Below, piece after piece: positions 44,897 through 54,148 of a stretch of 64,000 nt of DNA. The stretch comes from CAZNPL01 sp964574815 (GTDB taxonomy: Bacteria; Planctomycetota; Phycisphaerae; UBA1845). Positions within the stretch are counted from its first letter, which is position 1. Every line of letters begins with the position of its first letter. The notes under the pieces are model-generated. The model was given only the letters and a program-made list of their open reading frames with translations. It was not told the DNA's origin and did no database searches. The translations under genes and the position numbers were made by a program. Location: the NCBI GenBank assembly GCA_964574815.1, contig CAZNPL010000023.1, forward strand, positions 35,179 to 99,178, read 5' to 3'.

Positions 44897-45745
44897 ATGT
44901 CAACCTCCACGCTGATCGAGTGCCGCGAGCTTGCTGAGAACCTGGAGAATCCCGACTGGGCCGTCATCGACTGCCGATTCTCGCTCAAGGAGCCGGAGCG
45001 CGGGCGCAATGAGTACCTCAAGAGTCACATTGCCGGTGCCATCTACACCCATCTGAACGAGGACCTCACCGGCCCGATTGTGCCGGGTCAAACAGGCCGC
45101 CACCCCCTGCCTGATATTGATGCGTTCGTAAGAACGCTGTCGAGTTGGGGCGTGGACAGGAAGGTGCGCGTCGTCGCTTACGATGACGCCGGTCTCGCCA
45201 TGGCACCCCGGCTGTGGTGGATGCTCCGCTGGCTGGGGCATGACGACGTTGTCGTGCTCAACGGCGGCTGGCCCCAGTGGATCGCAGAGAACAGAGCCGT
45301 TCGATCCGGCGTCGAGCAACGGGCGCCCCGAACGTTCGAGCCGCGGCCGCGGAATGATCTGGTTGTAACCGCCGAAGACGTTGCGGAGCGGATGAAAGAT
45401 CGTCGATGGCGGATCGCCGATTCCCGTGCGCCGGAGCGGTATCGCGGTGAAGTCGAGCCGATCGATCCGGTCGCGGGTCATATTCCCGGCGCCGTCAACG
45501 CGCCGCATCGTGAGAACGTCGGCAGCGATGGTCGGTTTCTGTCGCCGGAGGCGCTGCGAGAGCGCTTCAAGGGGATTCTTGGCGACACGCCTGCGGAGCG
45601 AACCGTGTTCTACTGCGGTTCGGGTGTGACGGCCGCGCGGAATGTCTTCGCTTACGCGCTTGCGGGCTTGGGGGAGGCTCGGCTTTATCCCGGTTCGTGG
45701 TCCGATTGGATCACCGACCCCAACCGTCCCGTCGGGACCGGTTAG
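44897..45745 (+). CDS. Two-domain rhodanese (thiosulfate/3-mercaptopyruvate sulfurtransferase)
   Basis: The 282 residues form tandem rhodanese domains. The N-terminal domain (VIDCRFSL, SHIAGAIYTHLNEDL, VVAYDDAGLAMAPRLWWMLR) has Asp in place of the catalytic Cys and is structural. The C-terminal one (IADSRAPERYRGEVEPID, HIPGAVNAPH, VFYCGSGVTAARN) holds the active Cys in the CGSGVT loop, which is nearer to the mercaptopyruvate type (CGSGVTA). It transfers sulfane sulfur to cyanide or thiols. Divergent from the SMUG1-like gene. Confidence 0.92.
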   Translation: MSTSTLIECRELAENLENPDWAVIDCRFSLKEPERGRNEYLKSHIAGAIYTHLNEDLTGPIVPGQTGRHPLPDIDAFVRTLSSWGVDRKVRVVAYDDAGLAMAPRLWWMLRWLGHDDVVVLNGGWPQWIAENRAVRSGVEQRAPRTFEPRPRNDLVVTAEDVAERMKDRRWRIADSRAPERYRGEVEPIDPVAGHIPGAVNAPHRENVGSDGRFLSPEALRERFKGILGDTPAERTVFYCGSGVTAARNVFAYALAGLGEARLYPGSWSDWITDPNRPVGTG

Positions 45746-45925
45746 TCCTGCGGACTGGCGTTCGACGCGGCGTTGCAGGTGGAATGCGACGAAATGGCAG
45801 GAGTGCGGTCTTTTCCGAGCCGCGCCCGTCAGGAAGCGGTGCCGTCGTCCAGGTCCGCTCCCTCACGTTCGCAGCTCGGAAAGGCGAGAGACCCGCCTGT
45901 GTCGCGCCGAGCAGTACCGCGACGG

Positions 45926-47188
45926 TTACAGAGCGGTCATATGTGGGCGGCCATCCTGCACGAAGTGAGGAGCGCTTGCCTGCTTCTGCACGACCTCCGC
46001 CAGGTGCTTCAATCGATGGCTGTATAGATGCTGTCCTAACGTACGTCGCTGGCCCGCTTGGGCGATTTCGACGCGGCGTTCGGGGTGCTCTAAGTAATAG
46101 CGGATTTTCTCGAGCAGCTCCTGCTCGTTGCGGAAGGTGTCGCATTCGGTGCCGACGGCGAAAAAGTCGTCGATCTCGGGCATGTGGCCACAGAGCATGA
46201 AGCCGCCCGCGGCGGTGATCTCGAAGTGCCGCATGTTCAAGCCGCTGTCGGAGTTGCCGTTGACGAAGTTCAGGTTGATGGCCGTCCGGCGGAAGTGATT
46301 GAAGTAGTCGTCCGCGGTCGGCAGTTGCGGGCGGCAGTCGAGTCCGTAGGCGGTGTCCCAGCCCTGGCCGATGAGTGTGAACGTTTCGCCAAGCTGGCGT
46401 TTCAGAAAGAGCACGAAGCGGTCGCGCTGCCGGATGCAGGAGCAGGCATGGTAGAAGAGCTTGTGTGCGAAGTAATCGTGCGCCTTTCGGGCGGCCGATT
46501 GTAGATCGTGGTCGGGCGACGGCGGCGCGTCCAGGCCGTAAAGGTCGAAGTAGGTGCCGAAGAACGTGAGATCGCTCAGGTCGGCGCGAACGGCGCTGGC
46601 CAGCGTGCCGGCCAGCAGCATGCTTCCGTTCACGGGGTGTTGGGGGTGGAAGTAGGAGGTGTTCTGGCCGCCGACGAACGAAACCACGGAGTCGATCGCG
46701 CCCGGGTCGAGCGGCTTGGTGGAGTACTCGCGATCGGGGGCGGCCATCGGAAGATAGAAAACGTTGGGAATGCCGAAGCGAATGAGTTCGTCGGTCTGCG
46801 ACTTGTCCCATACGAACTTGAACCAGTGGCTGGACTGGAGGCTCTGCCAAGCGACGCTCCAGGGGAGTTCACGAAGGACGAGGGCCAGGGGGTCGATCAG
46901 ATGGGAGGCCAGCGGCACGCCTTGGGTCTCGTGCCACAGTGAGAGATCGGCTTCCTCGCTCGTCGGCGGCCCGAACGCCAGGCCGGTGCCGCCGTTATCG
47001 AGGATGAATTCGGGTTGGGTTTCGACCAACTGTCTGCGCCAGGCTTGGGCTGCTTGGGTGCGCGCGTCAATGTTTGCGACGTACGGGCGTTGTGGCTCGG
47101 TCACGGGCGGGGATAGCAGGGTAAAGGGGTGTCCGGTTGCTTCGCAGGCTTGCCGCCACCAGTTGTCGCCAACCAACGCAATTGTCAT
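45926..47188 (-). CDS. CgeB-like glycosyltransferase
   Basis: The 420-residue product starts MTIALVGDNWW at 47188. Its C-terminal half matches the Glyco_trans_1_2/CgeB type: YFNHFRRTAINLNFVNGN, LNMRHFEITAAGGFMLC, LLEKIRYYLEHPERRVEIAQ and a terminal HLYSHRLKHL. CgeB proteins act in spore-coat or surface glycan maturation. No sugar or acceptor can be assigned. An in-frame extension to 47398 looks non-coding. No operon partner is adjacent. Confidence 0.82.
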   Translation of the reverse strand: MTIALVGDNWWRQACEATGHPFTLLSPPVTEPQRPYVANIDARTQAAQAWRRQLVETQPEFILDNGGTGLAFGPPTSEEADLSLWHETQGVPLASHLIDPLALVLRELPWSVAWQSLQSSHWFKFVWDKSQTDELIRFGIPNVFYLPMAAPDREYSTKPLDPGAIDSVVSFVGGQNTSYFHPQHPVNGSMLLAGTLASAVRADLSDLTFFGTYFDLYGLDAPPSPDHDLQSAARKAHDYFAHKLFYHACSCIRQRDRFVLFLKRQLGETFTLIGQGWDTAYGLDCRPQLPTADDYFNHFRRTAINLNFVNGNSDSGLNMRHFEITAAGGFMLCGHMPEIDDFFAVGTECDTFRNEQELLEKIRYYLEHPERRVEIAQAGQRRTLGQHLYSHRLKHLAEVVQKQASAPHFVQDGRPHMTAL

Positions 47189-47624
47189 GTCCGCGCCTCG
47201 AAAGCCAATGCAGTATTTGTAGATACAACGCGGTTCATCGGTCACAGGGTTATCGGTTGATTCGCGTGGAGGCCAAAGCTTAATCGAGCCGGCGGATGTG
47301 CGTGTGGGGCACCCGCGAATCGCTCTGTGATGCGGTGATGGCGATGCGTCGAACATCAGACGGACCGGGGCTCGGGGTGACTGGCGGAACGACCGCATTC
47401 AGTCGTCCCTCCGGGACTCCAGTATTACCCAAGCCTTTCATGCCAGCGATGAAGGGCTTGTCGATTTATTCTCGATCGCATGCACGGATTGCGACTTTCG
47501 TGCCCCCGAACCCTGTGGGTTTGGGGTGCGCGCCAAGCGATCGAAGGGGTGTTGATTTGATCGAGACCGATTAAATCGACAGGCCCTGAATCGCTGGGCT
47601 GTTCTCGCTTCGTCCCTGCCGGAC
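47189..47624 (-). other. Intergenic region downstream of the ATP synthase operon, with a strong hairpin
   Basis: At 47431-47459 an 11-bp stem (AAGCCTTTCAT with ATGAAGGGCTT, one G-T pair) encloses a 7-nt loop. It lies about 165 bp after the atpC stop and has only a weak T-rich flank. It may end or protect the atp transcript. No gene is seen. Confidence 0.45.
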
Positions 47625-48032
47625 TTAGGTGCGGGTGCGGGCGGCGCGGAGGCGCGCCTTGGCGCGGGCGACCGCGATCTGTCTGGCGTGGCGGGTGGCC
47701 TCGTCGGTGGCGGGCATGGCGAGGGCCTCGTCGAGTTGTCTGCGAGCATCGTCCGCGGTGATGTCGGCGACGTCTTCGGCGTGCTCGGTGAGGATGGTCA
47801 GTTGGTTGTTGAGCATTTGGGCGAAGCCGCCGCCGATCAGGTAGCGATGGTCTCCTTCGGTTGATTCTACCCGGACCGAGCCAAGACCGAGCTTGCACAG
47901 CAGCGGCGCCCTGTTCTTGAGGAAACCGATCTCGCCGTCGTGGGCGGGGATGGCGACAAAGGAGGCGTCGCAGTCCAGCACCTGACGATCGGGCGTGAGC
48001 AGGCTGCAATGAAGTGTTTTGACATCAGCCAT
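47625..48032 (-). CDS. atpC: ATP synthase F1 epsilon subunit
   Basis: The 135-residue protein shows the epsilon beta-barrel (LHCSLLTPDRQVLDCDASFV, AHDGEIGFLKNRAPLL, YLIGGGFAQMLNNQLTIL) and a C-terminal helix hairpin. It is the central-stalk foot that couples c-ring rotation to F1 and can brake hydrolysis. It is the last gene of the operon, 75 bp after atpD. Confidence 0.93.
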   Translation of the reverse strand: MADVKTLHCSLLTPDRQVLDCDASFVAIPAHDGEIGFLKNRAPLLCKLGLGSVRVESTEGDHRYLIGGGFAQMLNNQLTILTEHAEDVADITADDARRQLDEALAMPATDEATRHARQIAVARAKARLRAARTRT

Positions 48033-48107
48033 CGATCAGGGTCCTTTGGGCGATTCAACTCGCCATGGTGCGGCATGGTGCCTAGCCGGTGCGTTTTCTC
48101 CTTCGGG

Positions 48108-49565
48108 TCAGAGCGTCTTGGCCTTTTCGGCGGCTTCCTCGACCGCTCCAACGTACATGAACGCGGATTCGGGCAGGTTGTCCCACTTGCCCTCGCAGAT
48201 TTCCTTGAACGAGCGAATAGTGTCGGCGATGGGCGTGTACTTGCCGGCAAAGCCGGTGAACTGCTCGGCAAGGTAGAACGGCTGGGAAAGAAAACGCTCG
48301 ATCTTGCGTGCTCGGGCGACGACCAGCTTGTCCTCCTCGCTCAATTCGTCGACGCCGAGGATAGCGATGATGTCCTGCAGTTCCTTGTATCGCTGGAGGA
48401 TTCCCTGGACCTGGCGAGCGACCTGGTAGTGCTCTTCGCCGACGTACTGGGGATCGACGATCCGGGAGGACGATCCGAGCGGGTCGATCGCCGGGTAGAT
48501 GCCTTTTTCGCTGATGCCTCGACTTAGCACGATGAAGGCGTCGAGGTGGGTGAACGTGGTCGCGGGGGCCGGGTCGGTGAGGTCGTCGGCGGGCACGTAG
48601 ATCGCCTGCACCGACGTAACCGCGCCCTTGTTGGTCGAAGTGATGCGCTCCTGCAACTCGCCCATTTCGGTGCCAAGGGTGGGCTGATAGCCGACCGCGG
48701 AAGGCATTCGGCCTAGCAGCGCGGACACTTCGGAACCGGCCTGCGAGAAGCGGAAGATGTTATCGATGAACAGGAGCGTGTCCTGGCCGGATTCGTCGCG
48801 GAAGAACTCGGCCATCGTAAGGGCGGAAAGTCCGGCGCGGAGTCGTGCGCCGGGCGGCTCGTTCATCTGGCCGAAGACCATGGCGGTGTGCTCAATGACT
48901 TTCTTGACGTTGCCCTCGTTGTCCTTGAACTCGGCCTCCTGCATTTCGATCCAAAGGTCGTTGCCCTCGCGGGTCCGTTCACCGACTCCGGCGAAGACGG
49001 AGTATCCGCTGTGCTCTCGGGCGATGCGAGCGATCATTTCCTGGATGATAACGGTCTTGCCGAGGCCGGCGCCGCCGAAAAGGCCGATCTTTCCGCCGCG
49101 AACGAAGGGGGCCAGCAGGTCGATGACCTTGATTCCGGTCTCCATGATTTCGGTCTTCGGTGTCAGATCGGCGAACTCGGGTGCGAGTCGGTGAATCGGC
49201 ATTCTCTTGGACGTGTCGACCGGCCCGCGGCCGTCGATGGGCTCGCCGACCAGGTTGAAGACGCGTCCGAGCGTGGGCATTCCCACGGGAACGGAGACGG
49301 GGTCGCCGGTATCGACGATCTGGGCGCCGCGCTGCAGGCCGTCGGTCGAGCCGAGGGCGATGGCGCGGACTCGTCCGCCACCGAGGTGTTGGGCGACTTC
49401 GCACCAGAGGCGTTCCTTGACGGCCTTGCCGCCGACGGTTCTGGCGACCTCCACGTGCAGGGCGTTGTAGATATCGGGTAGGGCGTCTTCGCTGAATTCC
49501 GCATCGAGGGTAGAGCCGATGACTTGGGCCACCTTGCCGACTTTCTTTCCGTTGGTGTCGCTCAT
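48108..49565 (-). CDS. atpD: ATP synthase F1 beta subunit (catalytic)
   Basis: At 485 residues it has the normal length. Walker A is GGAGLGKTVIIQEM, with Leu where the family usually has Val; GVGERTREGNDLW, VFGQMNEPPGAR, TLLFIDNIFRFSQAG (Walker B) and the DELSEEDK loop for torque transmission all follow. It catalyses ATP synthesis at the alpha-beta interface. It follows atpG by 20 bp. Confidence 0.97.
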   Translation of the reverse strand: MSDTNGKKVGKVAQVIGSTLDAEFSEDALPDIYNALHVEVARTVGGKAVKERLWCEVAQHLGGGRVRAIALGSTDGLQRGAQIVDTGDPVSVPVGMPTLGRVFNLVGEPIDGRGPVDTSKRMPIHRLAPEFADLTPKTEIMETGIKVIDLLAPFVRGGKIGLFGGAGLGKTVIIQEMIARIAREHSGYSVFAGVGERTREGNDLWIEMQEAEFKDNEGNVKKVIEHTAMVFGQMNEPPGARLRAGLSALTMAEFFRDESGQDTLLFIDNIFRFSQAGSEVSALLGRMPSAVGYQPTLGTEMGELQERITSTNKGAVTSVQAIYVPADDLTDPAPATTFTHLDAFIVLSRGISEKGIYPAIDPLGSSSRIVDPQYVGEEHYQVARQVQGILQRYKELQDIIAILGVDELSEEDKLVVARARKIERFLSQPFYLAEQFTGFAGKYTPIADTIRSFKEICEGKWDNLPESAFMYVGAVEEAAEKAKTL

Positions 49566-49585
49566 AGTTTACTCCCGTGGGATTG

Positions 49586-50491
49586 CTACTTAAGGGCCTC
49601 CACCCCGCCCATGATGTCGAGAAGCTCCATGGTAATCTGGGTCTGCCGGGCGCGGTTGAAGCGCTGGGACAACATTCGCGTCATTTCGTTGGCGGCGTCG
49701 GTCGCGGCCTTCATAGCGACCATTCGGGCCACGTTTTCGCTGACGACCGCGTCGCAGAAGCACTGGAACAGGCGCACCTTGACGGTTACCGGCAGCAATT
49801 CGGCGAGCAATTTCTCGGGTTCGGGCGAGAAATCGTATTGGATTTCGCCGCCGATGCGGGTTTCGGCGTCGGCTTCTGCGGTCCCGTCCTCGGGCGGGGC
49901 TGCTTCGACCGCTTCGATCGGAAGGAGCCTCAACTCGTCCGGCTGCTGCCGCGCGACCGAGATGAACCTCATGTAGACCAGGTCCACGGCGTTGTATCGG
50001 CGTGCTTCGTAATCGCGCATGAAGCTCACGGCGATCGGCTCGACCTGGGCGAAAGAGGGCGCATCCGGCAGTTCGGGATAGGTCTTTTCGATCTCGCGGC
50101 CGAGGAATCGGTAATAAGAGACGCCTTTTTTCCCCACGACGTGGAGATCGGTCTCGTACCCGGCATCGTGATTGCGGTTCATCAGGGACGTGGCCGTGCG
50201 GATGAGGTTGGCATTGTAGCCCCCGCAGAGGCCTCGTTTGGACGTGATCAACAACACGGCGCGTCGTTTCACGTCCTCGTTCTTGTTCAAGAGAGGGTGG
50301 GAAACGGAGCCGCCGGCCTGGGAGACCTGCTGCACCAGTTCGGTGATCTTGTCGGTGTAGGGGCGCGTTCCGATGGCGCGGTTGAGCGACCGCTGGAAGC
50401 GGGCCGTCGCGATCAACTGCATCGTGTGCGTGATCTTCTTGATGTTGTTGACGGCTTTGCGTCGCTGGGCGATCGCACGAGCTTTTGCCAT
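49586..50491 (-). CDS. atpG: ATP synthase F1 gamma subunit
   Basis: The ATG at 50491 gives 301 residues starting MAKARAIAQRRKAVNNIKKI, the typical N-terminal rotor helix; a start at 50539 would overlap atpA and is rejected. LITSKRGLCGGYNANLIR and the C-terminal MVAMKAATDAANEM are hallmark segments. An acidic insert (PPEDGTAEADAETR) lies in the middle domain. Gamma is the central shaft driven by the c-ring. Confidence 0.95.
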   Translation of the reverse strand: MAKARAIAQRRKAVNNIKKITHTMQLIATARFQRSLNRAIGTRPYTDKITELVQQVSQAGGSVSHPLLNKNEDVKRRAVLLITSKRGLCGGYNANLIRTATSLMNRNHDAGYETDLHVVGKKGVSYYRFLGREIEKTYPELPDAPSFAQVEPIAVSFMRDYEARRYNAVDLVYMRFISVARQQPDELRLLPIEAVEAAPPEDGTAEADAETRIGGEIQYDFSPEPEKLLAELLPVTVKVRLFQCFCDAVVSENVARMVAMKAATDAANEMTRMLSQRFNRARQTQITMELLDIMGGVEALK

Positions 50492-50531
50492 CGTTTCAGT
50501 CCACCGTGTGGTTTGAACAAGCGCGAGGCGC

Positions 50532-52214
50532 CTACGCACCCGCGGTTGCCGTCTCGCTCCTGGCCAGATAGTTGGTCTTGAAGTTCCGAATGATCTCTCT
50601 GACCTTTTCCATCAATTCCTCTTCGAAGAGGCCGGTCCGTTCCAGCTCTTCGCTTATTTCAGGGAACTCGTCGTGAAAGTGCCGCAGCATGGCCGACTCG
50701 AAGTCGAGGACCTGGTCGAGCGGCAGGTCATCCAAGAAGCCCTGGGTTCCGGCGAAGATGCTGAGTATCTGCTCATTGACGTTGTAGGTCTGATATTGGG
50801 GCTGCTTGAGCAGCTCGACCATGCGCCGGCCGCGGTCGAGCCTTCGTTGCGTGGCGGCGTCAAGGTCGGTACCAAGCTGGGCGAACGCCTCGAGCTCACG
50901 GAAGGCGGCGAGGTCCAGCCTGAGCGAACCGGCGATTTTCTTCATGCCCTTGCGTTGGGCGTTGCCGCCTACGCGGGAGACGCTGATACCGACGTTGACG
51001 GCCGGTCTGACGCCTGCGAAGAAGAGGTCCGGTTCGAGGTAGATCTGTCCGTCGGTGATGCTGATGACGTTGGTCGGGATATAGGCGGAAACCTCGCCCT
51101 CGAGCGTTTCGATGATCGGCAGGGCGGTGAGCGAGCCGCCGCTTGTGGGATCGACGCGGATTTCGTGTTCGGCCTCACCGAGTTCCTTCAAGGCAGCGTC
51201 GACCTCCTTGATGCCGGGTACGCCGAAGTAGCTCTTTCCGTCGACGCCTTCGCGGGTGTCCTCGGGGGCGCCCTGCTTGACGACGTAGCGTCGCTCGGCC
51301 AGCTTGCATGATCGCTCGAGCAGGCGGCTGTGGATGTAGAAGACGTCTCCGGGATAGGCTTCGCGGCCGGGTGGACGGCGCAGCAGGAGCGACATCTGCC
51401 GGTAGGCGGCGGCCTGTTTGGAGAGGTCGTCGTAGATGCACAGGGTGTGCCCGCCCTTCTCGTACATGAAGTACTCGGCCATCGCACAGCCGGCGTACGG
51501 GGCGATGAACTGCAACGGAGCCGGGGTGGAACTGCTGGCCGAGACGACGATGGTGTAGTCCATCGCGCCGTGTTCCTGGAGGACGTTTACGACGCTGGCG
51601 ACGGTGGATTCTTTCTGGCCGATGGCGACGTAGACGCAGATGACGTCGCCGCCTTTCTGATTGATGATCGTATCGATGGCGATGGCCGTTTTGCCCGTTT
51701 TGCGGTCGCCGATGATGAGTTCTCGCTGTCCGCGGCCGATGGGGATCATGCTGTCGATGGCCTTGATGCCGGTCTGGAGCGGCTGGTTGACGGGCTGTCG
51801 GCCGGCGATTCCGGGGGCGATGACTTCGAGCGGCCTGCGGTGGGGCGTCTCGACGACGCCGCGTCCGTCGAGCGGTCTTCCGAGCGGGTCGACGACGCGG
51901 CCGACGAGCTGATCGCCGACGGGGACGCTGAGGAGTCGACCGGTGCGGCGGACTTCGTCGCCCTCCTTGATTTTGAGGTAGTCGCCGAGGATGGCGGCCC
52001 CGACGGAGTTCTCCTCAAGGTTGAGGATCTGGGCCATTTGGCCGCCTTCGAACTCGATGAGTTCAGAGGCGAAGGCGTTTCTCAGCCCGTAAACGCGGGC
52101 GATGCCGTCGCCGACGGAGATGACCCGACCGACCTCGGCGATGTCGACCTCGCTGCGATACTGCTGAATTTCCTCTTGGATAACGCTGGAGATCTCGTCG
52201 ACTTTGAATTTCAT
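50532..52214 (-). CDS. atpA: ATP synthase F1 alpha subunit
   Basis: The 560-residue protein is somewhat longer than the roughly 510 typical, with extra sequence around QGAPEDTREGVDGKSYFGVP before the conserved core resumes. Walker A GDRKTGKTAIAIDT, YVAIGQKESTVA and VGISVSRVGGNAQ are present. It forms the non-catalytic nucleotide sites of F1. It lies 18 bp after atpH. Confidence 0.97.
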   Translation of the reverse strand: MKFKVDEISSVIQEEIQQYRSEVDIAEVGRVISVGDGIARVYGLRNAFASELIEFEGGQMAQILNLEENSVGAAILGDYLKIKEGDEVRRTGRLLSVPVGDQLVGRVVDPLGRPLDGRGVVETPHRRPLEVIAPGIAGRQPVNQPLQTGIKAIDSMIPIGRGQRELIIGDRKTGKTAIAIDTIINQKGGDVICVYVAIGQKESTVASVVNVLQEHGAMDYTIVVSASSSTPAPLQFIAPYAGCAMAEYFMYEKGGHTLCIYDDLSKQAAAYRQMSLLLRRPPGREAYPGDVFYIHSRLLERSCKLAERRYVVKQGAPEDTREGVDGKSYFGVPGIKEVDAALKELGEAEHEIRVDPTSGGSLTALPIIETLEGEVSAYIPTNVISITDGQIYLEPDLFFAGVRPAVNVGISVSRVGGNAQRKGMKKIAGSLRLDLAAFRELEAFAQLGTDLDAATQRRLDRGRRMVELLKQPQYQTYNVNEQILSIFAGTQGFLDDLPLDQVLDFESAMLRHFHDEFPEISEELERTGLFEEELMEKVREIIRNFKTNYLARSETATAGA

Positions 52215-52232
52215 TGGCGTTTCTCTGCGAAG

Positions 52233-52832
52233 TTACGCGCCCTCATAATAGTGCCGGCCGCTGTGAATCTCGTGCGAGGCTCGCTCGAGCAGCATTTGAT
52301 GAAGCCGTCGCAGTTTGGTGGCGACGGAGAAATCGATTTTTTCGTCGCCGACGCGGACGATCATGCCGCCGATCAGATCTTCGTCGACTTTCTCGGTGAC
52401 GACCGGTTCGGCGCCGGTGTGCCGTTTGAGGGCCTCCATCAACTCGGTTCGCGAATTCTCATCGAGCGGCTTTGCGGTCGTGACGGTGATTTCGACCTCG
52501 TTCCGGCTCTCTTCGAGGGCGAGGACGTATTGTCTGGTTACCTCTTCGAGGAGCATCAGGCGGTCCTTGCGGTTGAGGACCTGCAAGGTATCGAGGACGA
52601 GGTCGCTCAGGCGGCCGCGGAACATCTTTTCGAGCGATGCCCGCCGCTGATCGACGTCGATGACGGTGCTCTCGAGGAAGTGCGCGAAGGCTGAGTCGCG
52701 ATTCGCCAGTGTTGTGAGCCCGTCCAGTTCCTCCCGAACGGTATCCGCTGCGCCGGTTTTGTCGGCGATGTCGAGCAAGGCGCGGGCGTAGACTCCGGCG
52801 ATCGCGACTCCGACTTCATCAACGGGCTGCAT
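52233..52832 (-). CDS. atpH: ATP synthase F1 delta subunit (OSCP)
   Basis: The 199-residue product matches OSCP: N-terminal helical bundle from AIAGVYARALLDIADKTG, VLNRKDRLMLLEEVTRQYVL, and C-terminal VDEDLIGGMIVRVGDEKIDFS. It joins the peripheral stalk to the top of F1. It is placed between atpF and atpA as in most operons. Confidence 0.93.
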   Translation of the reverse strand: MQPVDEVGVAIAGVYARALLDIADKTGAADTVREELDGLTTLANRDSAFAHFLESTVIDVDQRRASLEKMFRGRLSDLVLDTLQVLNRKDRLMLLEEVTRQYVLALEESRNEVEITVTTAKPLDENSRTELMEALKRHTGAEPVVTEKVDEDLIGGMIVRVGDEKIDFSVATKLRRLHQMLLERASHEIHSGRHYYEGA

Positions 52833-52899
52833 GACGGCGGTTACCTCTCATCGAGCGGGCACAGCTTCTCGTCGCGTCGGCGGCCCCGCTGCTTTTCAC

Positions 52900-53592
52900 T
52901 CAGTTGCTCGAAGGTCGTTCCGGGATGCCCTTGATCGACTCTTCGATAAGCTCCTTGTGGTCGTCGGGCGACAGTTCCTTGCGGATGATACGCCCGGCCG
53001 CGTCGGTCGCCAGATTGGCAGCGATGCGGTAGATGTCACTGACGGCGGTGTCGCGGGCGATTTCAATATCGCGGCGCGCCCGTTTGACCATGGCGTCGGC
53101 TTCGGCGCGGGCTTCGCGCTCTATACGCTGGCGAACGACCTCCGCGTCGCGCCGGCCTTCCTCGACGATCGCCGTGGCCTCGTCGCGGGCGGCGGTGATC
53201 TTCTGCTCGTATTCCTTGAGCCTTGCTTCGGCCTCCTCGCGTTCCTTCTTGGCTTCAGCGAGGGACTCGCGAATGAAGTCCTCGCGTTTCTTGAGGGCCT
53301 TGAGGAGCGGTCCCCATGCGAAGCGTCCGAGGAAGAAGATCACGAGGCCGAAGGTCACGAGGGACCAGAAGATGTTTCCCAGGTCTCCGGTGAACAGCGA
53401 CGGGCCATCGTGGCCATGCTCATCGCCGTGCGCGGCTTCGGCGTCTGCGGCGTGCGGTTGAGCTTCCTCCCCGTGCGAGGCAGCGGGAGCGGGCTCGTGT
53501 TCAACCTCGCCGGGCTGCGCGAGGGCTGGGCTGCCGACCCAGCATGCCGCGGCGATCATCACCGTAATCGTGAACCAGCTTGGTCTTGGCAT
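52900..53592 (-). CDS. atpF: ATP synthase F0 b subunit with signal peptide and His-rich segment
   Basis: At 230 residues it is longer than the usual 160. An N-terminal signal peptide (MIAAACWVGSPALAQ) and a His/Glu/Ala-rich stretch (HGDEHGHDG within it, about residues 30-70) precede the single membrane helix (IFWSLVTFGLVIFFLGRF) and the long charged stalk helix (EKITAARDEATAIVEEGRRD). It forms the peripheral stator. The His-rich extension would face the periplasm and might bind metal. Confidence 0.92.
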   Translation of the reverse strand: MPRPSWFTITVMIAAACWVGSPALAQPGEVEHEPAPAASHGEEAQPHAADAEAAHGDEHGHDGPSLFTGDLGNIFWSLVTFGLVIFFLGRFAWGPLLKALKKREDFIRESLAEAKKEREEAEARLKEYEQKITAARDEATAIVEEGRRDAEVVRQRIEREARAEADAMVKRARRDIEIARDTAVSDIYRIAANLATDAAGRIIRKELSPDDHKELIEESIKGIPERPSSN

Positions 53593-53685
53593 GTTTGTCT
53601 GTTTCGTTTTGGGCGACGCGCGCGGGTGTTCGGAAGGTGCCCGGCGCGCCGCCGTTCTGTCGGTTCTTACGGTCCGCCGGCGCGG

Positions 53686-54021
53686 TCAGGAGATCAGGGC
53701 GATGAAGCATCCCAGGACGCCAAACAGCGTGGCGCCTTCGATCATCGCCGCGGTAATAATCATGGCGGTGCTGACGTTGCCCGCCACCTCGGGCTGTCGG
53801 GCCATGGACTCGACGGCGCTTCCACCGACGCGTCCGATGCCGGCGGCGCCGCCCATTACGACGAGTCCGGCTCCGATTCCGCCGCCCAGCGCTTTGGCGG
53901 CGACGGTGGTGAACCAGCGGCCTTCGGCCTCGGTGTCCTGGGCGTAAGCGGCGTCGGCTCCCACGAGTACAACGGCGCCGACAATGAGCAGCAGATAGAG
54001 CAGATTCTTGTTGGGTCGCAT
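53686..54021 (-). CDS. atpE: ATP synthase F0 c subunit
   Basis: The 111-residue proteolipid has an apparent cleavable signal peptide (LLIVGAVVLVGADAAYAQ), then two helices around the RQPE loop (residues 75-78). The ion-binding Glu is E95 in AAMIEGATLF. The surrounding residues look like the proton type rather than the Na+ type. A ring of copies forms the rotor. Confidence 0.95.
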   Translation of the reverse strand: MRPNKNLLYLLLIVGAVVLVGADAAYAQDTEAEGRWFTTVAAKALGGGIGAGLVVMGGAAGIGRVGGSAVESMARQPEVAGNVSTAMIITAAMIEGATLFGVLGCFIALIS

Positions 54022-54148
54022 CGATTCTTGTCCTTTGTCCTGTTGTCGCCGCGGGGGAACGGCAACCTCGTCAGTTCGCCATCGCAGTCACGCCTCATGA
54101 CCCGACTCGCCCCCGGCCTTCCGGGCATGGCGATTTATGATTCATTTG

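Noticed and set aside
51330..52694. 454-codon plus-strand frame opposite atpA and atpH
   Set aside because: It is antisense to two certain ATP synthase genes; its Asp/Gly/Val-rich sequence shows no family.
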